64,000 nt of DNA, from the NCBI GenBank assembly GCA_001768565.1, contig MEOE01000020.1:1-64000 (forward strand), given 5' to 3'. Below the pieces are notes generated by a model, which ran no database searches, had not been told where the DNA came from, and saw nothing but the letters and a program-made list of their open reading frames with translations. The stretch comes from Bacteroidetes bacterium GWF2_33_16 (GTDB taxonomy: Bacteria; Bacteroidota; Bacteroidia; Bacteroidales; UBA12077). Both the position numbers and the translations under genes were made by a program. Positions 28,501 through 35,659 of this stretch are shown here, one piece after another; positions within the stretch are counted from its first letter, which is position 1, and every line of letters begins with the position of its first letter.

Positions 28501-30402
28501 CACTGCATTAACTACAATCTGATCATCGTCGGAACAGTTATTCGCATCTGTAACTGTAAGAGTGTAGGTATATGCACCCACAGGAGCTGGATTAACGGTT
28601 ACATCGGTCGGAGAAATAATTGCACCACTACTCCAGCTATAAGTAATTGGGGCAGTACCACCAACAGCAGAACCAGATAAAGTAGTTCCGGCACCCAAAC
28701 ACATATTCTTGTCTATACCTGCATTAGCTGTTGGTTTTGGATTAACAGTAACTGCATAGGTTTCTGTAGTTATACAACCATCAAGGTCTTCAACAGTCAA
28801 ATCATAGCTAGTGGAAATAATTGGATTTACTGTTAAATCACCAATTGCCGGACCAGCAGCAGGAACATTCGATTCCCAATACCAGTTATCTACAACCTTA
28901 TCTGATGTTGCAGATAAGGTAGTACTTTGACCTACACAAATAGGATTGGCACTACCTAAAATAGTTACAATAGGTGCTGGTGTAACATCTACAAGTATAT
29001 TATCTGAATTTGAACATCCAAATTCATCAGTCATAATTACTGAATAAGTTGAAGAAACAATTGGACTAGCAGTTGGTGACTTTATTGAAGTTGAAGTAAG
29101 AGAAACTGGATTTGGATCAGTCCAAAGATAAGTGAAAGTTGCAGATCCATTTGGATTAGAAGTATTAACATCCAAAAGAACTGACGTATTTTCGCAAATT
29201 AAGGCATCGGCAGTGCTAGCTGTAACATCTAACTGATCATAATTTCCAATATTATATGTACCTGTAATATTAAATGTACAACCTGAAGCATTTTCAGCAA
29301 TAACGGTATAATCGTTTGGATTTAGAACTTTATCCCAAACAAGATTACCACCAGTTCCAGCTTTTGTATCAAAATGGGAATGCGCTGGAATCTCCTCATA
29401 CAAATGATAATCAACTCCGGCTTGTGAATTTATTATTGTCAAAGAACCTGGGATTGGGTCGCAATAGTTAATTACTGTTATAGCTCTATTAAAAGGGGGA
29501 GAAACTGCATTAATTGTAATTTCTTTAAAAACAGAGACTGGTGATGCCAACCCCACATCTGTAACAGTAAATCTTACTGTAAAAGCAGAAGCACTTGTTG
29601 GTGTAAAAGTAGGGTCTTCAATCGTTAAATTACTAAATAAACCTGTTCCTCCGATATGCGACCAACTATAATTGTATGTACCTGATCCTCCACTTGCCCA
29701 ACCATTTAGGGCAAATGCCGTTCCAACACATTGTGTTGAACCATCTGCAGGGGATAATATATCTACCTGAAGATCAACTATATTAATAGTTAAATTATCA
29801 GAAGCCTTGCATCCATCATTATCAGTAACAGTAACTGTAACATTCACACTTGACCCAGGATTACCTGGTAGTGGTCCATCATCAAAAGTAACAGTATTTG
29901 TCCCACCAGTGGAGCCATTTATGGATGTATGCCCAGCCCAAGTGTAATCAACATAAGGTGGAGTTCCATCACTGGTAACTGCTGTTAATCCAAGAGTACT
30001 TCCTGGTCCACAAAATGCAGGGTCAGGAGTAATAGTTACAGATGGACCTAATGTGTTATTTATTACGACTAATGTTGGTGCAGTAGCTGATACTATTGAT
30101 CCATCATTTCCATCAGCATCTAGAAGTTGAAAAGTTGCTGAAGCATTATAAATATATGTACATGTACCTGTTCCACAGTCTGTTGCAATAAAAGTGCCCG
30201 GTACGCCGCCTTCAGTAAAATTAACTGTAATTGGCCATTGTGTGTTACCAGCTCCAATAATTTTAACTTGAATTGGGGTAGTTGTACCATCGCAAATTGA
30301 AATTGGGCCTGTAGTTCCTAATTTAATACTCGCACCTCTTGCAATATTTGCAGAAAGTAATAAAATAAACAATAAATATATTTTAGAAGTTATATGTTTC
30401 AT
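16588..30402 (-). CDS. Giant gliding motility-associated adhesin (SprB-like), 4,604 aa
   Basis: Signal peptide at 1-23. Residues about 25-1530 are PKD/Ig-like modules of the kind YSVIMTDEFGCSNSDNILV and GDGTATFDPTLLASGTYSII. Residues about 1536-2614 hold 13 Ig-like repeats of about 82 residues (core ITCTxxTVTLxAS, GTYTVTV, NGC). Three WYK-type repeats and several PKD-like domains follow. Residues about 3130-4335 hold 15 repeats of about 80 residues (core AGxDQxIC, GxGxWSVxSGSA, GxNxLRWTITNxxC, SxDxVxIxN). The protein ends with two PKD domains (WEFGDGSTSTD and YKWNFGDSITST) and the CHU_C gliding-motility C-terminal domain (FPNAFTPNSNG, YHLEIFNKWG, GWDGYYDNKLVNEGVYVWKV). That domain is a type B T9SS signal, and the export partner gene follows 17 bp downstream. 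It is a cell-surface adhesin; its ligand is unknown. The frame is uninterrupted. Confidence 0.95.
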   Translation of the reverse strand: MKHITSKIYLLFILLLSANIARGASIKLGTTGPISICDGTTTPIQVKIIGAGNTQWPITVNFTEGGVPGTFIATDCGTGTCTYIYNASATFQLLDADGNDGSIVSATAPTLVVINNTLGPSVTITPDPAFCGPGSTLGLTAVTSDGTPPYVDYTWAGHTSINGSTGGTNTVTFDDGPLPGNPGSSVNVTVTVTDNDGCKASDNLTINIVDLQVDILSPADGSTQCVGTAFALNGWASGGSGTYNYSWSHIGGTGLFSNLTIEDPTFTPTSASAFTVRFTVTDVGLASPVSVFKEITINAVSPPFNRAITVINYCDPIPGSLTIINSQAGVDYHLYEEIPAHSHFDTKAGTGGNLVWDKVLNPNDYTVIAENASGCTFNITGTYNIGNYDQLDVTASTADALICENTSVLLDVNTSNPNGSATFTYLWTDPNPVSLTSTSIKSPTASPIVSSTYSVIMTDEFGCSNSDNILVDVTPAPIVTILGSANPICVGQSTTLSATSDKVVDNWYWESNVPAAGPAIGDLTVNPIISTSYDLTVEDLDGCITTETYAVTVNPKPTANAGIDKNMCLGAGTTLSGSAVGGTAPITYSWSSGAIISPTDVTVNPAPVGAYTYTLTVTDANNCSDDDQIVVNAVANPTVDAGLNQSSCNGEIVNLNAAPLTGLAPYTYSWEGGAFIAATTYDVSPTNPVPGAAPVLVTYNVVIRDANSCTGTDNVSVTVNAPSNITIANDGDKYCNDYGIITLTATPVGGVWTELSGTLVFSAPNQFDTDPGINSSGFYTLEYEYTDPAAGGCTTTKQATIQVLPYATPANLAITIPNSGLFCSTDLANYTLTGTMNPDLTAQPGVSESLTFSGGAGFTDNGNGTATLTPSLLIPGDYTVTYTVTTPGCSNSVSETIHIGNIVTYPGLPTSMCVGEPNFDLVASNINGEWNIRFENTLGTELFNITVPYGPPPAVLLASEPGTYYINYTLTNPGEYNCSPEQIVVVHPVPTLAFTIDGINHDDLGLNFCDNGSSVLLEGTADGVPVSSGVNYTISGGIGVALNQFDPAAAGDGTYNITFAYTDGNNCTTSIESEDITIHPTTVVTIDNLDPEYCKDAADVTITGNPLTGASAIPGVFEYPAVWTTGQFTDNGDGTALFKPSIVDPAGTFTIRYTVDDGNGCYGFVDQVVDVLPLPTVDILNIPAAGICKNETPITITGSPTDAGGSFSGGGISDIGDGTATFDPTLLASGTYSIIYDYIDPLTNCFNTISKNIVVLPLPMQYSVTAPGLIEYCEGGTGVQLAVTNAQNTYEYDLIRDGSTVVTTHIAVADGAFTFPGTYLAGTYTVEARNPVTGCSIDFLNSVTVNEVPAVDDAGVISGTQNICSDGLTIYTYSIPVITNAVSYLWDLPAGVILSADGGNTIDVIFNDTYISGSKIIVNGLSGNPICPHGISSEITINVLPKPVDLGAVIASSTGIFTVCEGETGIVFSIDPNLYSNETSFEWQTNAGSIVSSIIGSNVMVDFPLGLSSTGYIRVRAVNSCGTTAWISQTITVNPKANVEIDPLAAGDVIDCTAGSQVQLNATTTSTGAIAWSWTATNGGIIWPGDEDESDPIVTHEGNYIVEISVTNAGKTCTATDTIRVDPDKDKPVISAPGVYEIDCNNLIETINAVGDPDPSTTYLWTRAGGGIVGPDNGTNVSVNIPGIYSLTATGTNGCTSSINVTVTADTVRPEVFVNIPLDITCSRTSVTLTGSSPTADSYTWTRTSGTGTISNPSAAITTVNGPGLFRLTAKTTANGCSNYVEREVKEEKTSPNLFVTPVSNRLTCDTLMVQLEASAVANAIYRWSTGIAGAIISDTTVSNPFVNKPGIYTIRATHPISGCSETANLTVSDNYQKPSPFIVSTTTVITCSKDTIHLDASGSSNATSFNWYTINGNISSGASTSKATVTSAGIYNVIIENGATGCTDTGQVVITSDITSPNVNIVNGSYQITCTDPSPELLATADPGATVLWTGPGVIDNATTLNPTVYSNGTFTITATSANGCQATDNILVTLNNDPPKIAVDTSTLDITCTRTTVNVTGSSITTGALYKWTMLTGGGIVTNDTQPVATVNAKGTYKFTVTAPNGCTESDTVTVYDDLIPPVITLNPFDDETLTCTHDSVTLNASATPANSLYEWSTLIPGDHISNDFSPTPKVDAAGDYTVKVTNPVNGCYANATVTVNTDPSVPTNITIDPPAQITCTNPTVTLNVTSTNGTNYSWVASAGGNIVANPNSANPTVNATGTYTVTVEHNVTGCTASESVVVTSNNSIPTINVFTGSPDPITCTDKTEILNADATAVVNKSILWTTSGGGVIDTDPTQNSITVSAPGTYVVRIENTDNGCFSNKGVTVGLKDTPPTINFDTPLDLTCSRTQVSLKATATSPYSSPLLYDWTEGVGGIIVSGDGTNNIIVNKSATYTLEVEDQITGCTYSKDITVSIDTIKPDAIVDESPDQITCDIANVILNGSSTFVNVDYKWITSNGVILSGVSTETPIVGAAGTYNLVVTNNENGCKDTSENVVVVQNKVYPTVTTYAPSGDITCSVPQVTISVEQKAGYSYTWFGPGNLGSPSSYSTTVDASGTYTVLVEDNVNGCSQTYTIDVDNDTIPVSPPIINNINTCYGSANPSFTVLSGENVRWYKDISKTIELHTGNTYTPVETNTGIHSYYTTSTGANGCESSLKEVLFTIHNLPSAPTTIGNTICESGAAKMLTAIGSNIKWYDNTNVFLVGGSTYIPTDVLAGTYTYYATQTDANGCESPTAPTQYIIYSVPAPPVFIDPTIEVCQTLTNPTFTVVGSNINWYKTLGGSAIASGNTHQPNELLPGTYSYYATQTLSGCESNVETGTFTIYPMPVKYNVTGGGSYCEGGAGVLVGIANSQAGVNYELWLDESILVADLPGTGGAFSFGNQSAEGSYTIYGYNTTTLCKFKMNGGVSVVTNPLPADATAISGPTEVCQSETGVTFTVDPISDATDYIWSVPAGFTIVSGSNSNSITVSIDNTAIDGDITVYAENSCGVGNISPIKFVTVNPIPGPALNLVGPAVICNDEDGVVYSIDAVAGATHYNWTLPQGATVIAGANSRQITVDFDNTAVHDEIRVAAANGCGEGTSIGQMISVTELPYVSAGDQQDLCDNTTILDGNTPTIGIGTWSIYTGAATISNTNNPTATLTNIGEGINKLIWTIQASGCSLSDTVLITNNQVIVEAGNNQTICTESITLQGSTVPTGAIGSWSVTTGTANFSNGNIPNAVASGFASGTNTLRWSVSKNGCTNYDTVIVINQRPTQAYAGIDQSICKDTTVLSANLATIGTGLWTVVVGAASFDDNTANNTIVRGLSKGENLLRWTISNGICNTFDEVKIKNNQIVVNAGVDQVICDKTTTLDATVPSSGAGYWAVDSGSAVFVNLNLNNTVVTGLAKGLNVLSWNVNNNGCISSDKVSITNDSPTQANAGEDTILTADFTTLQGNIPIIGTGMWTLISGSAIIANPTTYNTNVSSLGLGDNIFRWTITNNSCISTDDVVITNYMSTETNAGNDQSICSSETTVKGNEPLFGFGEWSVIQGTAIFTDPSSPTTTVKSLAKGENILRWSVWQNGWTSDDVVISNDSPTTANAGTDQVLCTDSINLSANNPIIGSGKWTIISGSGLFVNDTIYNTKVTNLAQGENIFKWTINNKSCSSTDQVKITNNSPTTAEAGLDQSICTNTVTLNPNTPSIGTGEWSVISGAANFTGNLVTHLAPDTNILRWTIVNNGCKSYDEITIVNNEPSNANAGANKVICYDSIYLAGSTPIYGTGIWSIQSGSAVIENVNLATTKVTNLNQGVNVFRWTVTYNGCIKLDEVTINNALVVATAGLDQEICSETTILDANNPEAGTGMWSILGGSGSASFEDAGQPDTRVNSLDQGSNILRWTITNEICISYDDVVIANNLPTDAFAGPDQSLCANNTILQGNTPFKGDGVWSVLSGSANILFPDSSASPITNLSYGVNTLRWTITNGNCFSTDEVVISNNSTEISNAGIDQSICVDSTILYANTPNFGTGQWSVVQGSATFVNNNQYNTKVKNLGKGTNILKWVIANGQCSSNDLVTVTNNSPTKAIAGADQTICGDNTFLQANIPIYGTGQWSLVSGAANFTSSTTYNTQVIGLNPGENTIRWTITNAGCESFDDVVITNDLPYKADAGINFEICGETTSLYANDPYVGQGQWTVISGSGTFDDPSKYDALVTEMGFGANTFRWTITYDECVTYDEVIVKNNKTEVYAGIDQIVSTSYTLLAANNPSTGAGLWTVIGGAGDFSDADNSVTNVTNLGAGLNTFRWSLLINGCTSYDDVSVTYDVPPISSFVVTSSAGCPPLTVYFINNSLDEFGFLWEFGDGSTSTDVTVQHTYNEPGDYKATLIVYGDDGEEVSKDTIITVYKQPDASFMVVNREVYIPDENAIFINTSKDASIYKWNFGDSITSTEKDPKHKYTSEGVYDILIEAWSENGCYDSYLLEDGVEVFDIGFIQFPNAFTPNSNGPSGGVYDVNDFSNDVFYPIGEGIAEYHLEIFNKWGVFLFESKDVTIGWDGYYDNKLVNEGVYVWKVTGKLNNGRQFKKVGTVLIIRK
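17390..21010 (-). repeat. Fifteen tandem ~240-bp coding repeats in the giant adhesin
   Basis: Fifteen successive modules of about 80 codons share AG-x-DQ-x-IC, WSV-x-SG and LRWTI. Most have two Cys, one near the start and one near the end of the module. Repeats 5 and 15 (in protein order) lack the first Cys, and repeat 6 has Trp (NGWTSDD) instead of the second. Nucleotide divergence between units is substantial, so the array is old rather than freshly amplified. Confidence 0.9.
22530..25798 (-). repeat. Thirteen tandem ~250-bp Ig-like coding repeats in the giant adhesin
   Basis: Thirteen modules of about 82 codons have the pattern (D/Q)ITC, then V-x-L, then YxWT, then a Gly/Ile turn, then GTYTVTV, then NGC. 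The Cys pair brackets each Ig-like sandwich. The modules are colinear and diverged. Confidence 0.88.
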
Positions 30403-30716
30403 ATATGACGAATTTTCTTTTTTTTGTGGCCAAAGATTTATTTTATACTATTAATTAAGTTATTTATTTGCCTAAACTTACTTTTAAGCAATTTAATACT
30501 TATATATTTTAGGGATACGAAAATTTCGCCAAAAAGATTCATTAAAAGTAATCATTTAATAACTTTTCCGAGTATAGGAAATATCGGAACTTAACCTACA
30601 TATATTTGCAGTTCTTTAATTGTCTTTTTTTTAATGGTTTAGCTAAGGGATTAGTTTTTAAAATATACCCTCGTAAAGGGTGCATTAATTTTTAATCTTT
30701 TAATTAAAACGGTTTC
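30403..30716. other. 314-bp AT-rich gap between giant adhesin and carB
   Basis: No coding frame is credible here. It must hold the adhesin promoter (minus strand); the only partial -7 match is AATCTTTG (minus, 30431-30438), with no good -33 box. A small palindrome, ACCCT-cgtaa-AGGGT (30667-30681), lies after the carB stop and resembles half of the palindromes found in the carA-carB gap. TATATTTG on the plus strand at 30601-30608 has no gene to serve. Confidence 0.5.
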
Positions 30717-33700
30717 TTAATATTCATCCCAGCTTCTAACTTCCAGTTTATTTAAATCAACCTTACAAAATGAATATATAAATGCGCTTGCTAATCGGGC
30801 ATTCGTAATTAATGGAATATTAAAATCGATGGCGCTCCGGCGAATAGTATAATCATTGTGCAATTCATTTTTCGACAAATCTTTTGGAATATTTATTACC
30901 AGATCAATCTCTTTGGCTTTTAGAAAATCAAGTACATTGGGCTTTAGATTTTCATCAGGCCAATGAAGCATCGTAGAAGGAATACCATGCAGTTCCAGAA
31001 ACTTTTGTGATCCACCTGTGGCGTATAAATTGTATCCTTTTTTATGAAGCATTCGTGCACTCTCGAGCAACTCCACTTTCGATCGTGGCGGACCGGAAGA
31101 AATTAAAATATTCTTTTTAGGAATTTTATAGCCAACCGAAAGCATTGCAGTTAGAATAGCTTCGTAGTAATTTTCGCCAATACAACCTACCTCGCCAGTT
31201 GAAGCCATTTCGACACCTAATACCGGATCAGCTTTCAGCAATCGTGAAAAAGAAAATTGTGATGCTTTCACACCAACATAATCGAGATCAAAGATTGATT
31301 TTTGCGGTTTTTCAACATGAAATCCCAACATTGCATCAGTAGCTATTTCAATAAAATTTGTTTTGAGGACTTTCGAAACAAATGGAAAACTTCGTGAAGC
31401 GCGCAAATTGCATTCAATTACTTTTATATCGTTGTCTTTTGCCAGAAATTGAATATTAAATGGTCCGGTTATGTTTAACTCTTTAGCTATCTGTTTTGTT
31501 ATTTTCTTTATACGGCGAATGGTTTCGATATAAAGTTTCTGAGCAGGAAAAACAATGGTTGCATCGCCTGAATGCACTCCTGCAAACTCAACATGCTCCG
31601 AAATGGCATATAGAACAACTTCTCCATTATTGGCTACTGCATCAATTTCGATTTCTTTTGCTTCTTCGATAAACTCCGAAACTACAACCGGGTATTTCTT
31701 CGAAACATTGGCGGCAAGTGTAAGGAAATGCTCAAGTTCGTCTCTATTCGAAACCACATTCATTGCTGCACCAGACAACACATATGAAGGACGAATTAGT
31801 ACTGGAAAACCAACATCATCAACAAATCGGTAAATATCATCAATACTTGTAAGTTCTTTCCAACGAGGTTGATCAATCTTGAGATTATCAAGCATACTCG
31901 AAAACTGGTGTCTGTCTTCGGCATTATCGATACTTTTGGCCGATGTGCCCAAAATCGCTACTCCATTTTTATCCAACCGCATAGCCAGATTATTAGGAAT
32001 CTGTCCGCCAACAGAAACAATTGTTCCTTTCGGATTTTCGAGATCGACAATATCCATAACCCTTTCGAATGTTAGTTCATCAAAGTATAATCGATCACAC
32101 ACATCGTAATCGGTACTTACAGTTTCAGGATTATAATTAATCATTATTGAACGCAGATTATTCTTTTTAATTGAGTTTATAGCATTTACACTGCACCAGT
32201 CGAACTCAACACTACTACCTATCCTGTATGCTCCCGACCCTAAAACAATTACCGATTTTTTATCATTTTCGAATGTAATATCATGCTCTGTTCCATTGTA
32301 TGTCATGTATAAGTAATTTGTCTTGGCAGGATATTCAGCAGCCAGCGTATCAATCTGCTTTACAACTGGGGTAATGTGGTTTTCAATTCTGAATTTTCTG
32401 ACTTTTAATAAATCATTTTCAATAGTATTATCATCGCTTTTTAAAATCAACCGTGCTATCTGAAAATCAGAAAATCCTGCCTGTTTTGCTTTTAATAAGA
32501 GTTCGATTGGTAATTTATTCAGTTCATTGAACATGGCTAGTTGATTCTCAATATCATAAATATTTTTAAGCTTGTATAAAAACCAATTATCAATTTTTGT
32601 TAATTGATGAATCTTTTCAACGGTATATCCTTCGCGAATTGCTTTGGCAACAACAAAAATCCGTTTATCGGTTGGTTCTGAAAGCTCTTTATTTATATTG
32701 TCAATATGGATATCTTTGTTGGCAACAAAACCGTGCATCCCCTGTCCTATCATCCGTAATCCTTTTTGAATAGCTTCTTCGAATGTTCGGCCAATAGCCA
32801 TTATTTCACCGACACTTTTCATGCTACTGCCAATCTGTTTCGAAACACCAATAAATTTGTTCAAATCCCAGCGAGGAATCTTACAAACCACATAATCCAA
32901 GGCAGGTTCGTAGCAAGCAGTAGTTGTTTTTGTAATTGAATTTTTAAGTTGGTGTAATCCATAACCCAAACCCAGTTTTGCTGCAACAAATGCCAATGGA
33001 TAACCGGTAGCTTTTGAAGCCAGCGCACTTGAACGCGACAAACGGGCATTCACTTCAATTACACGATAATCTTCCGATTCGGGATCAAGAGCATACTGGA
33101 CATTACATTCACCAACAATTCCAATATGCCGTATAATTTTTATTGATAATGATCTTAGTTTGTGATATTCGGCATTTGTTAATGTTTGTGATGGAGCCAC
33201 AACAATACTTTCTCCGGTATGTACGCCAAGCGGATCGAAATTCTCCATATTACAAACGGTAATGCAATTATCATACTTATCACGTACCACTTCGTATTCC
33301 ACTTCTTTCCAACCTTTTATTGATTCTTCGACCAATATCTGGTTTGTATACGAGAATGCATTATTGGCAAGTTTTTCAAGCTCTTCATTATTGGAACAAA
33401 AACCACTTCCCATTCCTCCAAGAGTATATGCTGCACGAACAATAACCGGAAAACCAACTTTTTTAGCAGCAATTATAGCATCAGTAACAGAATTAACAGC
33501 AATGCTTTTTGGTGTTTTAACATCAATCTCATTAAGTTTATTCACAAAAAGCTCACGGTCTTCGGTATCCATTATGGCCTGAACGGGTGTACCTAAAACG
33601 TTGACATTGTATTTTTTCAGAATTCCGGTTTTGAATAATTCTATTCCGCAGTTTAATGCTGTTTGTCCACCAAAAGATAAAAGTATTCCTTCGGGTTTTT

Positions 33701-33935
33701 CTTTTTGAATTACCTTTTCGACAAAAAATGGTGTTATGGGATAAAAGTATATTTTGTCGGCTATTCCTTCGGATGTTTGTACTGTTGCAATATTAGGATT
33801 AATAAGAACCGTTTCTACGCCTTCTTCTTTTAAGGCTTTTAAAGCTTGCGAACCTGAATAATCAAATTCTCCGGCTTCGCCTATTTTAAGTGCTCCGGAA
33901 CCCAGTATTAGGACTTTTTTTATTTCTTTATGCAT
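30717..33935 (-). CDS. carB: Carbamoyl-phosphate synthase large subunit
   Basis: The 1,072-residue protein has the full duplicated ATP-grasp architecture. The first half (KKVLILGSGALKIGEAGEFDYSGSQALKAL, then GFPVIVRAAYTLGGMGSGF) forms carboxyphosphate. An oligomerisation segment follows. The second half (SVIVLGSGAYRIGSSVEFDW, then GFPVLIRPSYVLSGAAMNVV) phosphorylates carbamate. The C-terminal MGS-like allosteric domain (about 930-1072: LLESARMLHKKGYNLYATGG, IDLVINIPKD, RRSAIDFNIPLITNARLASAFI) is where UMP and ornithine act in relatives. With CarA it makes carbamoyl phosphate from glutamine, bicarbonate and 2 ATP for arginine and pyrimidines. It follows carA after a 145-bp gap filled by a palindromic element. 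Confidence 0.97.
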   Translation of the reverse strand: MHKEIKKVLILGSGALKIGEAGEFDYSGSQALKALKEEGVETVLINPNIATVQTSEGIADKIYFYPITPFFVEKVIQKEKPEGILLSFGGQTALNCGIELFKTGILKKYNVNVLGTPVQAIMDTEDRELFVNKLNEIDVKTPKSIAVNSVTDAIIAAKKVGFPVIVRAAYTLGGMGSGFCSNNEELEKLANNAFSYTNQILVEESIKGWKEVEYEVVRDKYDNCITVCNMENFDPLGVHTGESIVVAPSQTLTNAEYHKLRSLSIKIIRHIGIVGECNVQYALDPESEDYRVIEVNARLSRSSALASKATGYPLAFVAAKLGLGYGLHQLKNSITKTTTACYEPALDYVVCKIPRWDLNKFIGVSKQIGSSMKSVGEIMAIGRTFEEAIQKGLRMIGQGMHGFVANKDIHIDNINKELSEPTDKRIFVVAKAIREGYTVEKIHQLTKIDNWFLYKLKNIYDIENQLAMFNELNKLPIELLLKAKQAGFSDFQIARLILKSDDNTIENDLLKVRKFRIENHITPVVKQIDTLAAEYPAKTNYLYMTYNGTEHDITFENDKKSVIVLGSGAYRIGSSVEFDWCSVNAINSIKKNNLRSIMINYNPETVSTDYDVCDRLYFDELTFERVMDIVDLENPKGTIVSVGGQIPNNLAMRLDKNGVAILGTSAKSIDNAEDRHQFSSMLDNLKIDQPRWKELTSIDDIYRFVDDVGFPVLIRPSYVLSGAAMNVVSNRDELEHFLTLAANVSKKYPVVVSEFIEEAKEIEIDAVANNGEVVLYAISEHVEFAGVHSGDATIVFPAQKLYIETIRRIKKITKQIAKELNITGPFNIQFLAKDNDIKVIECNLRASRSFPFVSKVLKTNFIEIATDAMLGFHVEKPQKSIFDLDYVGVKASQFSFSRLLKADPVLGVEMASTGEVGCIGENYYEAILTAMLSVGYKIPKKNILISSGPPRSKVELLESARMLHKKGYNLYATGGSQKFLELHGIPSTMLHWPDENLKPNVLDFLKAKEIDLVINIPKDLSKNELHNDYTIRRSAIDFNIPLITNARLASAFIYSFCKVDLNKLEVRSWDEY

Positions 33936-33959
33936 TGTAAAAAATCATTAATAATTTAT

Positions 33960-34031
33960 GAAAATCAATTTATTTGCCCCTACCCTAAAGGGTGCAAATT
34001 GATTTTCTTCGCACCCTTCAGGGATGGGGCA
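33960..34031. repeat. Paired palindromic element in the carA-carB gap
   Basis: The hairpin ACCC-TAAA-GGGT (33982-33993) is followed after 20 nt by CCCT-TC-AGGG (34014-34023). In addition the whole segments 33975-33995 and 34011-34031 are imperfect inverted repeats of each other, and GAAAATCAATTT (33960-33971) is the inverse of AAATTGATTTTC (33995-34006). The same two-palindrome layout with about 20 nt between occurs at three trp gaps. Confidence 0.75.
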
Positions 34032-34080
34032 ATCGAAGAAAATCGACAAGATTATATTCATATAAAAATGATTGTTCATA

Positions 34081-35145
34081 TCATTTCTTTGTTTTCATTA
34101 CTAATCCCATAAAATCATCGAACAGGAACTCGGTATCTGTTGGTCCGCTTGAAGCTTCGGGATGGAACTGAACCGAGAAAAAAGGTTTTGTTTTGTGTTT
34201 GATTCCTTCGTTGGTGCCATCGTTTAAATTCACAAACAAAGGCTCCCAGTCTTTTCCCAAGCTTGATTGATCAATAGCATATCCATGATTCTGCGATGTG
34301 ATATAGGCTTTATTTGTTCCAGATAAAAGTACTGGTTGATTATGACTTCGGTGTCCATATTTTAGTTTATATGTTTTTGCGCCCGAGGCCAATGCCATCA
34401 GTTGATTTCCCAAACATATTCCAAAGACTGGTTTTTCCTTTTGCATTGCTTTTGCAAGATTTTCAATTGTCTTAATACAATAAACAGGATTTCCAGGGCC
34501 ATTAGAAACCAGAATTCCATCATATTCTTCATTTAAGAAATTATAATTCCAGGGTATCCTTATCACTGTTGTATCGCGCTTTAAAACATTTCTGATGATG
34601 TTATTCTTTACTCCACAATCAACCAATAATACTTTGCTTTTTCCATTTCCATATACTATTCTTTCTTTCGAACAAACCTGATCGACCAGATTGTCTTTGT
34701 CTGGATCGTAAAAATCAATATCCTGATTATCGTAGATCAATTTTCCTTTTAAAGCTCCCTTTTCACGTATTAATTTAGTTAGTGCGCGAGTATCAACTCC
34801 AAACATTGCAGGAACCTTATTTTCGTAAAGCCAATCACCCAGACTTTTTGTTGCGTTCCAGTGATTGTATTCTGTCGAATAATCTGCAACAATTAGCCCT
34901 GTAATCTGTACTTTTGATGATTCGAAGAATTTGGGCAGATCTTTTTCAATTATACTTTCTGGAACACCATAGTTCCCAATTAATGGATATGTAAGAACTA
35001 AAATCTGACCTTTGTATGAAGGATCGGATAAGCTTTCGGGATATCCTGTCATTGCAGTATTGAAGACTACTTCGCCTGCGACCGATCGCGGATAGCCAAA
35101 AAAAGAACCGCTAATAGCGGTTCCATCTTCTAAAATTAGTTTCAT
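34081..35145 (-). CDS. carA: Carbamoyl-phosphate synthase small (glutaminase) subunit
   Basis: The 354-residue protein has the CarA N-terminal domain (LILEDGTAISGSFFGYPRS, VVFNTAMTGYPESLSDPSY) and a class I glutamine amidotransferase domain with catalytic Cys244 in FGICLGNQL and the His/Glu pair in VQFHPEASSGP. It hydrolyses glutamine and channels ammonia to CarB. The start is taken at the ATG at 35145; a TTG at 35151 would add two residues only. It lies 33 bp downstream of argR on the same strand, so argR-carA-carB is one operon under the ArgR-type promoter described upstream of argR. Confidence 0.97.
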   Translation of the reverse strand: MKLILEDGTAISGSFFGYPRSVAGEVVFNTAMTGYPESLSDPSYKGQILVLTYPLIGNYGVPESIIEKDLPKFFESSKVQITGLIVADYSTEYNHWNATKSLGDWLYENKVPAMFGVDTRALTKLIREKGALKGKLIYDNQDIDFYDPDKDNLVDQVCSKERIVYGNGKSKVLLVDCGVKNNIIRNVLKRDTTVIRIPWNYNFLNEEYDGILVSNGPGNPVYCIKTIENLAKAMQKEKPVFGICLGNQLMALASGAKTYKLKYGHRSHNQPVLLSGTNKAYITSQNHGYAIDQSSLGKDWEPLFVNLNDGTNEGIKHKTKPFFSVQFHPEASSGPTDTEFLFDDFMGLVMKTKK

Positions 35146-35178
35146 TTTCAATGTTGATTATTTTTTTGATTTTATTTT

Positions 35179-35652
35179 TCATCTCAACAACCTATCTTTT
35201 AATTCGGGTAAATATTTGCTCATAGCTTTTAGAACCTGATCATGACTAACGCCTTCTCGAATTACAGCAATAATTGTATCGTTTCCAGCAACAGTACCTA
35301 TAATCTCATTCATTTCGGCCCGATCAATTGCATCGGCTATTGTATGTGAATATGCAGGCATTGTTTTAATTATAGCGATGTTGTGTGAAAATTCAATCGC
35401 AAGAAAACCAAATGCCAAAGGTGAATAATTTTTTGGATTTTGAATAGAAACAAACTCATCTGAAATAACATACTTAAAGCCATGCTGGTATGGAATACGT
35501 CCAACTTTAAGCTGTTTTAAATCGCGTGATAATGTTGCCTGGGTTAATTCGAATCCTAAATCTGTGAGATTATTAATTAATTCTTCCTGAGAACCAACTT
35601 TTTTGGTAGTAATTATTTGCCTGATTGCTTTTAGGCGTTTTTCTTTGGTCAT
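35179..35652 (-). CDS. argR: Arginine repressor ArgR
   Basis: The 157-residue protein has the expected size and two domains. The N-terminal winged helix is about 1-70, with GSQEELINNLTDLGFELTQA and recognition helix TQATLSRDLKQLKV (the SR-x-L motif). The C-terminal hexamerisation/arginine-binding domain is about 85-157, with GTVAGNDTIIAVIREG (the conserved GT-AGDDT-like motif, with N for the first D). With arginine bound it represses arginine and carbamoyl-phosphate genes. It is first in an operon with carA and carB, and two ARG-box-like palindromes overlap its promoter, which indicates autoregulation and control of carAB. Confidence 0.96.
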   Translation of the reverse strand: MTKEKRLKAIRQIITTKKVGSQEELINNLTDLGFELTQATLSRDLKQLKVGRIPYQHGFKYVISDEFVSIQNPKNYSPLAFGFLAIEFSHNIAIIKTMPAYSHTIADAIDRAEMNEIIGTVAGNDTIIAVIREGVSHDQVLKAMSKYLPELKDRLLR

Positions 35653-35659
35653 ATAGCAA

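Noticed and set aside
30601..30608. TATATTTG on the plus strand as a promoter
   Set aside because: No gene follows on the plus strand and no -33 partner is present; both flanking genes run on the minus strand.
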